From: Arenimonas sp.
GTDB lineage: Bacteria > Pseudomonadota > Gammaproteobacteria > Xanthomonadales > Xanthomonadaceae
Reading direction: 5' to 3'
Assembly (NCBI RefSeq): GCF_022842045.1
Contig: NZ_JALHQI010000019.1
Location: forward strand, 1 to 44,872
Length of the DNA stretch: 44,872 bases
Shown: positions 20,312 to 27,684 of the stretch, in pieces
How the letters are laid out: every line of letters begins with the position of its first letter
Numbering within the stretch: the first letter of the stretch is position 1
Position numbers and translations under genes: made by a program
Notes under the pieces: generated by a model
Seen by the model: the letters and a program-made list of their open reading frames with translations, nothing else
Told to the model about the DNA's origin: nothing
The model's database searches: none

Positions 20312-20383
20312 CTACTCGTCCCACCACTCGCTGAGGTAGTAGGTCCGGCAGATATGGCGGATGTGGGCGTGCGTCTTCGGCAT
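20312..20383 (-). CDS. Possible 23-residue leader peptide ORF upstream of the TonB receptor gene
   Basis: On the minus strand an ATG at 20383 opens a 23-codon ORF ending in TAG. The peptide begins MPKTHAHIRHICR and ends YYLSEWWDE, so it is rich in His, Arg and aromatic residues and does not look like random GC-rich codon use. It sits 126 bases before the receptor ATG, on the same strand, just after a predicted promoter, and is followed by two hairpins. An AAGAG about nine bases upstream is a weak ribosome site. It could be a regulatory leader peptide, a small protein, or chance. I do not recognise a family. Confidence 0.35.
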   Translation of the reverse strand: MPKTHAHIRHICRTYYLSEWWDE

Positions 20384-20408
20384 GTCACCAACTCTTGCTG
20401 CGGGGCAA

Positions 20409-20438
20409 GGTTTACTCCCGGCCACGCGCCCGCGTCAA
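20409..20438 (-). promoter_or_regulatory. Predicted promoter for the receptor-transporter-dipeptidase operon
   Basis: On the minus strand TTGACG (20438-20433, five of six matches to the -35 consensus) is followed after 18 bases by TAAACC (20414-20409, weak -10). The start point would fall near 20402, giving a leader of about 215 bases that includes the 23-codon ORF. The -35 overlaps the palindrome at 20436-20447. Confidence 0.35.
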
Positions 20439-20447
20439 GTGCACTTG
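20436..20447. promoter_or_regulatory. Perfect 12-bp palindrome, candidate operator between divergent genes
   Basis: CAAGTGCACTTG is its own reverse complement. It shares bases with the predicted minus-strand -35 (20433-20438) and the predicted plus-strand -35 (20445-20450), so one bound regulator could control both directions. The core AGTGCACT fits the GTnnAC pattern of FadR-type GntR regulators, among others. No regulator gene lies next to it. Confidence 0.45.
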
Positions 20448-20473
20448 CCCGGCCAGCGGCCAGACACTAGGGT
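20445..20473 (+). promoter_or_regulatory. Predicted leaderless promoter of the cyanophycinase gene
   Basis: TTGCCC (20445-20450), a 17-base spacer and TAGGGT (20468-20473) are followed by six bases and the ATG at 20480. The spacing is ideal for sigma-70, but the -10 is weak apart from TA and final T. TAGGGT could instead be read as a poor ribosome site (AGGG). Confidence 0.4.
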
Positions 20474-20479
20474 CGGCGC

Positions 20480-22234
20480 ATGCCCAGACTCCTTCCCCTG
20501 CTGCTGTTGCTGGCGTCCCCGCACGCCCTGGCCACGCCGCCGCGCGCGAGCGAACTCTTCCTTGCCGGCGGCTCCCTGCGCACCTGCTCCGACCTCGCGC
20601 CCCAGGCCTGCCGCAGCCCGCGCACCGACCCCACGCGGCGCCAGCCCGCGCGCTATCTCGTCGACGACGAGTCGATCGCGCGCGCGCTCGACCCCCTGCT
20701 TTGGCGGGCCAGCGCCGGTGCGCCACCGGCCTCCGCGCTGGCGCCGATGCTCGCAAGCGCCGCGCGCGACGCCGACTGGAGCCGCGACCAGCTTGAAGAT
20801 CACTTCAGCGCCTACTGTCCACGCGCGACCTGCGATGGCGTCGCCTTCGGCTCGCCCTGGCAGCGCCTGCTGGACGACGAACAGGCTGCCCTGCTGAGCG
20901 CGCTCGAACGGCCGCAGCGCCACGGGGACGGCCGGGCGCGTGAACGCGCCGACCTGGCCGACAGCCGCGAACAGGCGGGCGTGGCGATCCTGCGCGCCTT
21001 CGTCGCCGCCGCGGCCGCGCGTGCCGACGGGCGGCCGCCGCGGATCGCCGTGGTCACCGCCTCGGCGGTGGATCCCTTCGACCCGGTGGACTTCTACCTC
21101 GATGCCTTCCGCGAGCTCGGCGCCGACGCCGTGTGGTGGCCCGTGGACGCCGCCCTGAAAGCCGCGGTTTCCAGCGGCGACTGCGACGCGCTGGAGTCGC
21201 TGCGCCGCGAGCACCTGCAGCTGGCGGACCGCGACCGGATCTACCCGGACCTGGCCGAACAGCAGCGCCAGGCCTGCCTGGACCCGGAAGCAACGGCCGC
21301 ACTGCCGGGCCAGGTGCAGGGCATGTTCTTCGCCGGTGGCGACCAGTGGCGTCACCGCGCGGCCTTCTTCGATGCCGCCGATCGCCCCAACGCCTGGCTT
21401 GTTTCGCTGCGCGCTTCGCATGCCAGCGGCGCGCTGGTGGTGGGCGGCACCAGCGCGGGTACGGCGGTGCAGGGCGGCGCGGCGATGCTGAGCAACGGCA
21501 CCAGTGCCCTGGCGCTGCGCGAAGGTGCCCGCGCCCGCGCCCCGATGGCGCCGGGCTGTGCGCGCGCCGGCCGCTGCGCCGACGGACTGGACGAAGACAC
21601 GCTGACCTACTGGGATCGCGGCGGCCTGGGCCTGCTGCCCGGCTGGACGATGGACACGCACTTCTCGGAACGCGCCCGCGAACTGCGGCTGCTGGCGCTG
21701 ATGCATGCCGCCAAGGTCGACCATGCGCTCGGCGTTGACGAGACCAGCGCCATCCGCGTGGTGAAGCAGGACGGCGCCCTGCGCTTTGAGGCGCTTGGTG
21801 CGCAAGGCGGCTGGCTGTTCGAGCGGCAGCCGGAAACCCCGGACGGGGCCATGGCCGCGCGCGTCCACTACCTCGCGCCGGGCGCGGAATTCTCGCTCGA
21901 GGCAGCCGGGCTGAAGCCGCTCGCGCCCCTCGGCAACGTCGTGTCGGACGCCGCAGCGCCGCGCGGCGCGGCCACTCGGCAAGCGGCCGAGGCGAACGCC
22001 GCGTCGGGGCACGATGCCCTCGCCCCGGAGAGCCTGCGTGCAGCCGCCCGTGTCGCCGCGGACTGCAGCCGCACACTTCGACCGCTGTCGGCCGGCGACG
22101 GCACGGCGACGCTCGCCTGCACCGACGCCACCTTCGCCTGGCCCGCACCGGGCACCGGATCCCGGACCACGCGCGGCGTGGGCAACCTGCTGCTGCGCTA
22201 CGCCCCGGGCGCGGAGGAAGAGCGTTCGCGCTGA
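20480..22234 (+). CDS. Secreted cyanophycinase-like serine peptidase (S51 family)
   Basis: The 584-residue protein has a signal peptide (MPRLLPLLLLLASPHALA) and S51/cyanophycinase features: ELFLAGGSLRTC at the mature N-terminus, PRIAVVTASAVDPFDPVDFY, GMFFAGGDQWRH, nucleophile Ser325 in GGTSAGTAVQGG, His394 in MDTHFSERARELRLL and Glu421 in LGVDETSAI. These are the Ser-His-Glu positions of cyanophycinases, which cut the Arg-Asp polymer cyanophycin into beta-Asp-Arg dipeptides. It is much longer than cytoplasmic enzymes (about 270 residues) and than secreted CphE (about 420, from memory). The extra length is mainly an insertion around residues 36-185 and a C-terminal region after residue 430. 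It is divergent from the receptor operon, which supplies uptake and the final dipeptide cleavage. Another S51 peptidase specificity (Asp dipeptides) is the main alternative. Confidence 0.85.
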   Translation: MPRLLPLLLLLASPHALATPPRASELFLAGGSLRTCSDLAPQACRSPRTDPTRRQPARYLVDDESIARALDPLLWRASAGAPPASALAPMLASAARDADWSRDQLEDHFSAYCPRATCDGVAFGSPWQRLLDDEQAALLSALERPQRHGDGRARERADLADSREQAGVAILRAFVAAAAARADGRPPRIAVVTASAVDPFDPVDFYLDAFRELGADAVWWPVDAALKAAVSSGDCDALESLRREHLQLADRDRIYPDLAEQQRQACLDPEATAALPGQVQGMFFAGGDQWRHRAAFFDAADRPNAWLVSLRASHASGALVVGGTSAGTAVQGGAAMLSNGTSALALREGARARAPMAPGCARAGRCADGLDEDTLTYWDRGGLGLLPGWTMDTHFSERARELRLLALMHAAKVDHALGVDETSAIRVVKQDGALRFEALGAQGGWLFERQPETPDGAMAARVHYLAPGAEFSLEAAGLKPLAPLGNVVSDAAAPRGAATRQAAEANAASGHDALAPESLRAAARVAADCSRTLRPLSAGDGTATLACTDATFAWPAPGTGSRTTRGVGNLLLRYAPGAEEERSR

Positions 22235-22383
22235 TGGCGCCCGACGCGGCCCTGGCCGCCCGGCTAGAGGATCTGCACGAGCTGCTCGGCACGGCGTTCT
22301 ACTACGTGGTCGGCCTGCACGTCGCGGCGGCGCTCTACCACCACTTCGTCCGCCGCGACGACACCCTGCGCCGCATGGCCTGA
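22234..22383 (+). pseudogene. C-terminal remnant of a cytochrome b561-type protein
   Basis: A 49-codon ORF overlaps the cyanophycinase stop (ATGA). Its sequence, LEDLHELLGTAFYYVVGLHV followed by AAALYHHFVRRDDTLRRM, matches the last transmembrane helix and tail of bacterial cytochrome b561, including the heme-ligand-type His and the HHFVRRD motif. The first three helices are missing, so it cannot be a working cytochrome and is probably a gene scar. A GGAGG lies 16 bases upstream of its ATG, too far for efficient initiation. It may mark where the cyanophycin-type locus was inserted. A functional single-helix peptide cannot be ruled out. Confidence 0.6.
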
Positions 22384-22446
22384 GCGTTGCCATCGCGCCC
22401 CGGCTCGGCCAGAGTGGCGGCTCGCTTCCCGCCACCGGACCCGCGC

Positions 22447-23463
22447 ATGCCCTGGGTAGACCTTCGCAGCGACACCGTGACCCGCCCCACCGATGCGATG
22501 CGCGAGGCCGGGCTGCGCGCGCCGGTCGGCGACGACGTGATGGGTGACGACCCGAGCGTGAACGCACTGCAGGACCGGCTCTCGGGCGAACTCGGCTTCG
22601 AAGCCGGCCTGTTCGTGCCCAGCGGAACCCAGAGCAACCTGCTGGCGCTGATGGCGCACTGCGAGCGCGGCGACGAATACCTGGTGGGCATGGACGCGCA
22701 CACCTACAAGTACGAAGGCGGCGGCGCCGCCGTGCTGGGCTCGATCCAGCCGCAGCCCATCGTCAACGCGCCCGACGGCACGCTGCCGCTGGATGCCGTG
22801 GCCGCCGCGATCAAGCCCGCCGGCGATCCCCATTTCGCGCGCACGCGGCTGCTGGCGCTGGAGAACACCTGGCACGGCCGCGTGCTGCCCCTGCCCTACC
22901 TCGCGCAGGCGCGCGACCTGGCCAAGGCCCACGGCCTGGGCTACCACCTCGATGGCGCGCGGCTCTACAACGCGGCGGTCGCCGGCGGCACCAGCGCGGC
23001 GCACATCGCCTCGCATTTCGATTCCGTGTCGGTGTGCCTGTCGAAGGGCCTGGGCGCGCCGGTGGGCTCGGTGCTGCTGGGCACGCACGCACTGATCGAC
23101 AAGGCGCGCCGCTGGCGCAAGGTGCTGGGCGGCGGCTGGCGCCAGGCCGGGCAGCTGGCGGCGATGGCTTCGCATGCGCTCGACCACCACGTCGCGCGCC
23201 TGGCCGACGACCACCGCCGCGCCGCGCAGCTGGCCGACGCGCTGGCGGCGCTGCCCGGCGTGCAGGTGGAGACGCCGCAGACCAACCTGGTCTTCATCAC
23301 CGTGCCCGATGGCCGGCAGGCCGCGCTGGCCGCGCATCTTCGCGACGAGGGCGTGCTGGTTTCGGTAGGTCGCGGCCCGCGCATCCGACTGGTGACCCAC
23401 CTGGACGTGGATGACGCCGGGCTGGCCTGCGCGATCGCGGCCTTCCGAGGCTTCTTCGGGTGA
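22447..23463 (+). CDS. ltaE: Low-specificity L-threonine aldolase
   Basis: This 338-residue PLP enzyme splits L-threonine and L-allo-threonine into glycine and acetaldehyde. Features are VDLRSDTVTRPTDAMREAG at the N-terminus, VGDDVMGDDPSVNALQ, FVPSGTQSNLLALMAHC, the tripeptide region LENTWHGRVLP, the PLP-binding Asp in YHLDGARLYNAAVA, and the Schiff-base Lys in VCLSKGLGAPVGS. Length is typical. The ATG at 22447 starts directly at the conserved N-terminus; the frame is open 20 codons further upstream but without similarity. It stands alone after the cytochrome b561 remnant. Confidence 0.95.
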   Translation: MPWVDLRSDTVTRPTDAMREAGLRAPVGDDVMGDDPSVNALQDRLSGELGFEAGLFVPSGTQSNLLALMAHCERGDEYLVGMDAHTYKYEGGGAAVLGSIQPQPIVNAPDGTLPLDAVAAAIKPAGDPHFARTRLLALENTWHGRVLPLPYLAQARDLAKAHGLGYHLDGARLYNAAVAGGTSAAHIASHFDSVSVCLSKGLGAPVGSVLLGTHALIDKARRWRKVLGGGWRQAGQLAAMASHALDHHVARLADDHRRAAQLADALAALPGVQVETPQTNLVFITVPDGRQAALAAHLRDEGVLVSVGRGPRIRLVTHLDVDDAGLACAIAAFRGFFG

Positions 23464-23482
23464 TGGTGCGCGCCGGGCGGGG

Positions 23483-23488
23483 CATAAT
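23483..23488 (+). promoter_or_regulatory. Predicted -10 element for a leaderless methyltransferase transcript
   Basis: CATAAT (five of six matches to TATAAT) followed by six bases (CGGGCC) and the ATG at 23495. No Shine-Dalgarno precedes the start. No clear -35. Confidence 0.45.
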
Positions 23489-23494
23489 CGGGCC

Positions 23495-24127
23495 ATGAGC
23501 CTTCCCGACTGCCACCTCGACCTCGGCTGCGGCACGCAGCCGCGCAATCCCTACGGCCGCGGCACGCTGTATGGCGTGGACATCCGCGCCCCCGAAGGCC
23601 CGGTGGACTACGAGCACCGCGTCGCCAACCTGGTGCTGCAGCCGATTCCGTTCGCGGACGACAGCCTGGGGTCGGTCTCGGCCTTCGACTACCTCGAGCA
23701 CGTGCCCCGCCTGTTCCCGGACGGGAAGGGCGGCACCTGCTTCCCCTTCGTGCGGCTCATGGACGAGATCTGGCGCGTGCTCGCGCCGGGGGGGCGGCTG
23801 TATGCGCTCACGCCGGCCTATCCGCACCCGGAGGCCTTCGTCGACCCGACCCACGTCAACATCATCACCGACGAAAGCCATACCTACTTCTGCGGCGAAT
23901 CGCCGCTGGGGCGGATGTACGGCTTCCAGGGCCGCTTCCGCGCGCTCCGGGTGGTGCGCACCGAACGCGCCAGTGCCTACAGCGCGCTGGCCAACTCGCC
24001 GCAGAACCACGGCCCCGCGAAGCGCATCGCCCGCAGCCTTCGCCGCTGGGTCCGCTTCCTGCGCGGCAAGCGCGCGCAGCTCTCCCCCGCCTGGCTCCTC
24101 TGGGAACTCGAGGCCATCAAGCCCTGA
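23495..24127 (+). CDS. Class I SAM-dependent methyltransferase
   Basis: This 210-residue protein has the SAM-binding motif I at the N-terminus (CHLDLGCGTQPRNPYG), an acidic strand end (LYGVDIRAPEGPVDYEH), FDYLEHVPRLFPDG as motif-IV-like region, and DEIWRVLAPGGRLYALTPAYPH, typical of methyltransferase type 11/23 folds. The C-terminus is basic (RIARSLRRWVRFLRGKRAQL). The methyl acceptor is unknown; such proteins often act on small molecules or polysaccharide precursors. The ATG at 23495 is favoured over upstream codons because the -10-like CATAAT lies six bases before it. It converges on the MFS gene with 25 bases between them. Confidence 0.85.
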   Translation: MSLPDCHLDLGCGTQPRNPYGRGTLYGVDIRAPEGPVDYEHRVANLVLQPIPFADDSLGSVSAFDYLEHVPRLFPDGKGGTCFPFVRLMDEIWRVLAPGGRLYALTPAYPHPEAFVDPTHVNIITDESHTYFCGESPLGRMYGFQGRFRALRVVRTERASAYSALANSPQNHGPAKRIARSLRRWVRFLRGKRAQLSPAWLLWELEAIKP

Positions 24128-24152
24128 GCCATTCCCTTGTGGGAGGGGGCGC

Positions 24153-25583
24153 TCACGTGTTCGGCCGCTGCGCGGCCTTGGGTTCGGTGACTTCGTGACC
24201 GGGTTCCGCGCGGCCGGCCATTTCGGCGCCCGCGTCGCGCGGCAGGCGGAACATCACCCAGGCCGACAGCGCCGAGATGGTGCCCACGGTCAGGAAAGCC
24301 CAGCCGAAGTTGCCCGCGTCGGCGTAGTCGTTGCCGGTGAGCGCACCCGCGATCTGCAGCGCATAGCCGCCGATCGCCACGCCCAGCGCCAGCGAAAGCT
24401 GCTGCATCATGCCCGACAGGCTGCTGGCCTGGCCCATGCGCGCCGGGTCCACTTCGGCGTAGCTGATGGCGTTGAGGCTGGTGAACTGCAGCGAGCGGAA
24501 GCAGCCCGACACCAGCAGCACCGCCATGATCACCCAGTGCGCGGTGTCGGCGCGGAACAGGCCGAAGCCCGCCAGCATCGCCGAGGCCAGCAGCGCGTTC
24601 ACCCACAGCACGCGCCGGAAACCGAAGCGCTTGAGTACGCTGGCCGCGATCGTCTTCATGAACATCGCGCCGACCGCCGACACGAAGGTGAGCAGGCCCG
24701 AGGCCAGCGGCGTCAGTCCGAAGCCAAGCTGCAGCATCAGCGGCAGCAGGAAGGGCGTGGCGCCGATGCCGATGCGGAACAGCATGCCGCCCATCACGCC
24801 GGCGCGGAACGTCGGCAACTTCAGCAGGCGCAGGTCGATCAGGGGATGCGGGTGGCGCAGCGCGTGCCAGACATAGCCAGCCATTCCGCCGAGCCCGAGC
24901 AGCAGGCAGCCCACCGCCACCGGCGTCGACACCATGTGCCGCCCGAGGCTGGAGAACCCGAACAGCGCCAGCGCCAGGCCCAGCCCCGACAGCGCGAAGC
25001 CGGTCCAGTCCAGCGGCTTCACCGGCTCGCGCAGGTCGGGCACGAAGCGCCAGGCCAGGAACAGGCCGAGCAAGCCCATCGGGATGTTCACCAGGAAGAT
25101 CCAGCGCCAGTCGCTGTAGGTCGCGATCAGGCCACCGAGCGGCGGGCCGATGATCGGCGCCACCAGCGCCGGAATCGTGAGCCAGCTCAGCGCCTGCACC
25201 AGCTCGCTCTTGGGCACCGTGCGCAGCAGCACCAGACGCCCCACCGGCACCATCAGCGCACCGCCCATGCCCTGCAGGAAGCGCGCCGCCACCATCTGCT
25301 CCAGCGTGCCGCTGGCCGCGCAAGCCAGTGACCCCAGCAGGAACACCGCGATCGCCGCCATGAAGGTGCTGCGCGCCCCGAACCGGTCCGCCACCCACCC
25401 ACTGACCGGGATGAACACCGCCAGCGCCAGCAGGTAGGCCGTGAGCGCGAGCTTTAGCGCGATCGGCTCGGTGCCGAGGTCTTGCGCGATCACCGGCAGC
25501 GACGTCGCGATCGCCGTCGAGTCCATGTTCTCGATGAACAACGCACACGCGACGATCAGCGCCAGCCGACGACCGGGGTTCAT
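24153..25583 (-). CDS. MFS multidrug transporter, DHA2/EmrB type (14 helices)
   Basis: The 476-residue membrane protein belongs to the drug:H+ antiporter-2 branch of the major facilitator superfamily. It shows IENMDSTAIATSLPVIAQDLG in the first helix (EmrB-type D1 motif), motif A-like GWVADRFGARSTFM, motif B ARFLQGMGGALMVPVGRL, motif C GPPLGGLIATYSDWRWIFLVNIPMGLLGL and about 14 helices. It would export hydrophobic toxic compounds; the substrate is unknown. The ATG at 25583 starts the first helix region. It follows prlC by 19 bases in the same direction, so read-through is likely. No regulator or membrane-fusion partner is adjacent. Confidence 0.92.
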   Translation of the reverse strand: MNPGRRLALIVACALFIENMDSTAIATSLPVIAQDLGTEPIALKLALTAYLLALAVFIPVSGWVADRFGARSTFMAAIAVFLLGSLACAASGTLEQMVAARFLQGMGGALMVPVGRLVLLRTVPKSELVQALSWLTIPALVAPIIGPPLGGLIATYSDWRWIFLVNIPMGLLGLFLAWRFVPDLREPVKPLDWTGFALSGLGLALALFGFSSLGRHMVSTPVAVGCLLLGLGGMAGYVWHALRHPHPLIDLRLLKLPTFRAGVMGGMLFRIGIGATPFLLPLMLQLGFGLTPLASGLLTFVSAVGAMFMKTIAASVLKRFGFRRVLWVNALLASAMLAGFGLFRADTAHWVIMAVLLVSGCFRSLQFTSLNAISYAEVDPARMGQASSLSGMMQQLSLALGVAIGGYALQIAGALTGNDYADAGNFGWAFLTVGTISALSAWVMFRLPRDAGAEMAGRAEPGHEVTEPKAAQRPNT

Positions 25584-25602
25584 CTTCGTCGCTTTCGTCG
25601 TA

Positions 25603-27645
25603 TCAGGCCGCCAAACCGTAGGAGCGGAGCAGGGCGTCGGGCTGGGGTTCGCGGCCGCGGAAGGCGACGAAGCTTTCCAGCGCCGGGCGCGAGCCGCCGA
25701 CCGCGAGGATCTCGCGCCGGTAGCGGGCGCCGGTGTCGGCGTCGAAGACGCCGGCTTCCTCGAAGGCCGCGAACGCATCGGCGCTCAGCACCTCGGCCCA
25801 CAGGTAGCTGTAGTAGCCGGCCGCGTAGCCGCCCGAGAAGATGTGGGTGAAGGCGTGCGGGCCGCGGTGCCAGGCCGGCGGCGGCAGCACGGCGACTTCG
25901 TCGCGCACTTCGTTGATGAGTTCGAGCGCGCGCGCGCCGCGCGCCGGGTCGAACTCCAGGTGCAGGCGGAAATCGAACAGCGCGAACTCCAGCTGCCGCA
26001 CTAGGAACAGGCCGGCGTGGAAGTGGCGCGCCTGCAGCATCTTCGCGTACAGGTCGTCGGGCAGGCGCTCGCCGGTCTGCCAGTGGCGCGCGAACATATC
26101 CAGCGCCTCGCGCTGCCAGGCGAAGTTCTCCATGAACTGGCTGGGCAGCTCGACCGCATCCCACTCGACGCCGCTGATGCCGCCGATGCTGGGCCAGTCC
26201 ACCTCGGTGAGCAGGTGGTGGATGCCGTGGCCGAACTCGTGGAAGAGCGTGATCACGTCGTCGTGGGTCAGCAGCGCGGGCTTGTCGGGCGCCGGCGGTG
26301 CGAAGTTGCAGGTGAGGTAGGCCACCGGCTTGAACAGCGACTCGCCGTCGTCCATGCGCGAGCGGCACACGTCCATCCAGGCGCCGCCACGCTTGCCGGC
26401 GCGGGCGTAGTGGTCGAGGTAGACGCCGGCGCGCACGGTGCCGTCGTGGTCCACCACGTCGAAGTAGTGCACGTCGGGGTGCCAGGCATCCACGCCGTGG
26501 CGTTCGACCAGCCTCACGCCGAACACGCGCTCGGCCACGGTGAACAGGCCCTGCATCACCGCCGGCAGCGGGAAGTAGGGCTTGAGGTCTTCCTCGCTGA
26601 AGGCGAAGCGGCGCTCGCGCAGCTTCTCGGCGGAATACGCGACATCCCAGGGCTGCAGGTCGGCGATGCCGAGCTCGGTGGCCGCGAACGCGCGCAGGTC
26701 CTCGAGCTCGCGCGCCGCGACCGGCCTGGCCTTCGCGGCCAGTTCGCGCAGGAAGCCGAGCACGCGCTGCGGCGTGCCGGCCATCTTGTCGGCCAGCGAC
26801 AGGTGCGCGCTGGACTCGAAGCCGAGCAGGCCGGCGGCTTCGTGCCGCAGCGCCATGATCTTCTCGATGCGCTCGCTGTTGTCGCGCGTGCCGGCCTGCG
26901 GGCCCTGGTCGGAGGCGCGGGTGTTGTAGGCGGTGTAGAGCTGCTCGCGCAGCGCGCGGTCGTCGGCGAAGGTGAGGATGGCCTGCACCACCGGGCCCTT
27001 CAGCGTGGCGAGGTAGCCGTCGACGCGCTTGTCCTTCGCCATCGTGCGCAGCATCTCGCGCGCGGATTCCGGCAGGCCGGCGAGCTCGGCGTCGGTCACC
27101 GGGCGCGTCCAGGCATCGGTGGCGTCGAGCACGGCCTCCTCGAATTCGGTTTCCAGCTTGCTCAGCTGGGTCTGGATGTCCTTGAAGCGCGAGCGCGCGG
27201 GCTCCTCCAGCGCCACGCCCGAGAGCCGGAAGCCGCGCAGGCTGTCCTCGACCACGGTGCGGCGGGCGCGGTCCATCGCGTCGAAGCCGGGGGCCTCGCG
27301 CACCGCTTTCACCGCCTCGTAGAGATCGCGGTTCTGGCCGAGCTCGGTGCCGTGCTCGGTGAGTTTCTCCAGCGCGGCCGAGTACGCGGCGCGCAGTTCG
27401 GGCGAATCCTTGACGCCGTGCAGGTGCGACACGGGCGCGAAGCAGCGGCCGAGGCGCTCTTCCCAGCGCTCGAGCGGCGCCATCAGGCGGGCGAAGTCGC
27501 GGGCCTGCGGGTCGGCGACCAGGCGCGCCACTTCGGCGCGGAAGCCGGCGAGCACTTCGTCGATGGCCGGGTTCACGTGGTCCGGCGTGATGGCGGAGAA
27601 GGCGGGCAGTTCGCCGGCGGCGAGGAGGGGGTTTTCAGTGTTCAT
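25603..27645 (-). CDS. prlC: Oligopeptidase A (M3 family)
   Basis: This 680-residue zinc metallopeptidase degrades short peptides, including cleaved signal peptides, in the cytoplasm. The N-terminus (NPLLAAGELPAFSAITPDHVNPAIDEVLAG) matches PrlC. The zinc motif is HEFGH with His469, Glu470 and His473 in ITLFHEFGHGIHHLL, followed by the third-ligand region GVEWDAVELPSQFMENF. Length equals E. coli PrlC. The ATG at 27645 is chosen over one 12 codons upstream because the conserved N-terminus starts there. It lies upstream of the MFS gene and downstream of the I42 inhibitor gene, all on the minus strand. Confidence 0.96.
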   Translation of the reverse strand: MNTENPLLAAGELPAFSAITPDHVNPAIDEVLAGFRAEVARLVADPQARDFARLMAPLERWEERLGRCFAPVSHLHGVKDSPELRAAYSAALEKLTEHGTELGQNRDLYEAVKAVREAPGFDAMDRARRTVVEDSLRGFRLSGVALEEPARSRFKDIQTQLSKLETEFEEAVLDATDAWTRPVTDAELAGLPESAREMLRTMAKDKRVDGYLATLKGPVVQAILTFADDRALREQLYTAYNTRASDQGPQAGTRDNSERIEKIMALRHEAAGLLGFESSAHLSLADKMAGTPQRVLGFLRELAAKARPVAARELEDLRAFAATELGIADLQPWDVAYSAEKLRERRFAFSEEDLKPYFPLPAVMQGLFTVAERVFGVRLVERHGVDAWHPDVHYFDVVDHDGTVRAGVYLDHYARAGKRGGAWMDVCRSRMDDGESLFKPVAYLTCNFAPPAPDKPALLTHDDVITLFHEFGHGIHHLLTEVDWPSIGGISGVEWDAVELPSQFMENFAWQREALDMFARHWQTGERLPDDLYAKMLQARHFHAGLFLVRQLEFALFDFRLHLEFDPARGARALELINEVRDEVAVLPPPAWHRGPHAFTHIFSGGYAAGYYSYLWAEVLSADAFAAFEEAGVFDADTGARYRREILAVGGSRPALESFVAFRGREPQPDALLRSYGLAA

Positions 27646-27684
27646 GCGTTTCCAGATGGCGTTGCGGGCCGTGGATTCCAAGCC

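Noticed and set aside
14871-22234. The receptor-carrier-dipeptidase genes as a siderophore or lasso-peptide uptake locus
   Set aside because: There is no siderophore gene, lasso precursor or lasso isopeptidase nearby, and the secreted peptidase has cyanophycinase catalytic motifs.
24128-24152. TTGTGGGAGGGGGC in the 25-base gap, resembling half of a REP-type element (TGTGGGAGCGGCTTCAGCCGC-like)
   Set aside because: The second half does not match and I see no other clear copies in the window, so a repeat call is not supported.
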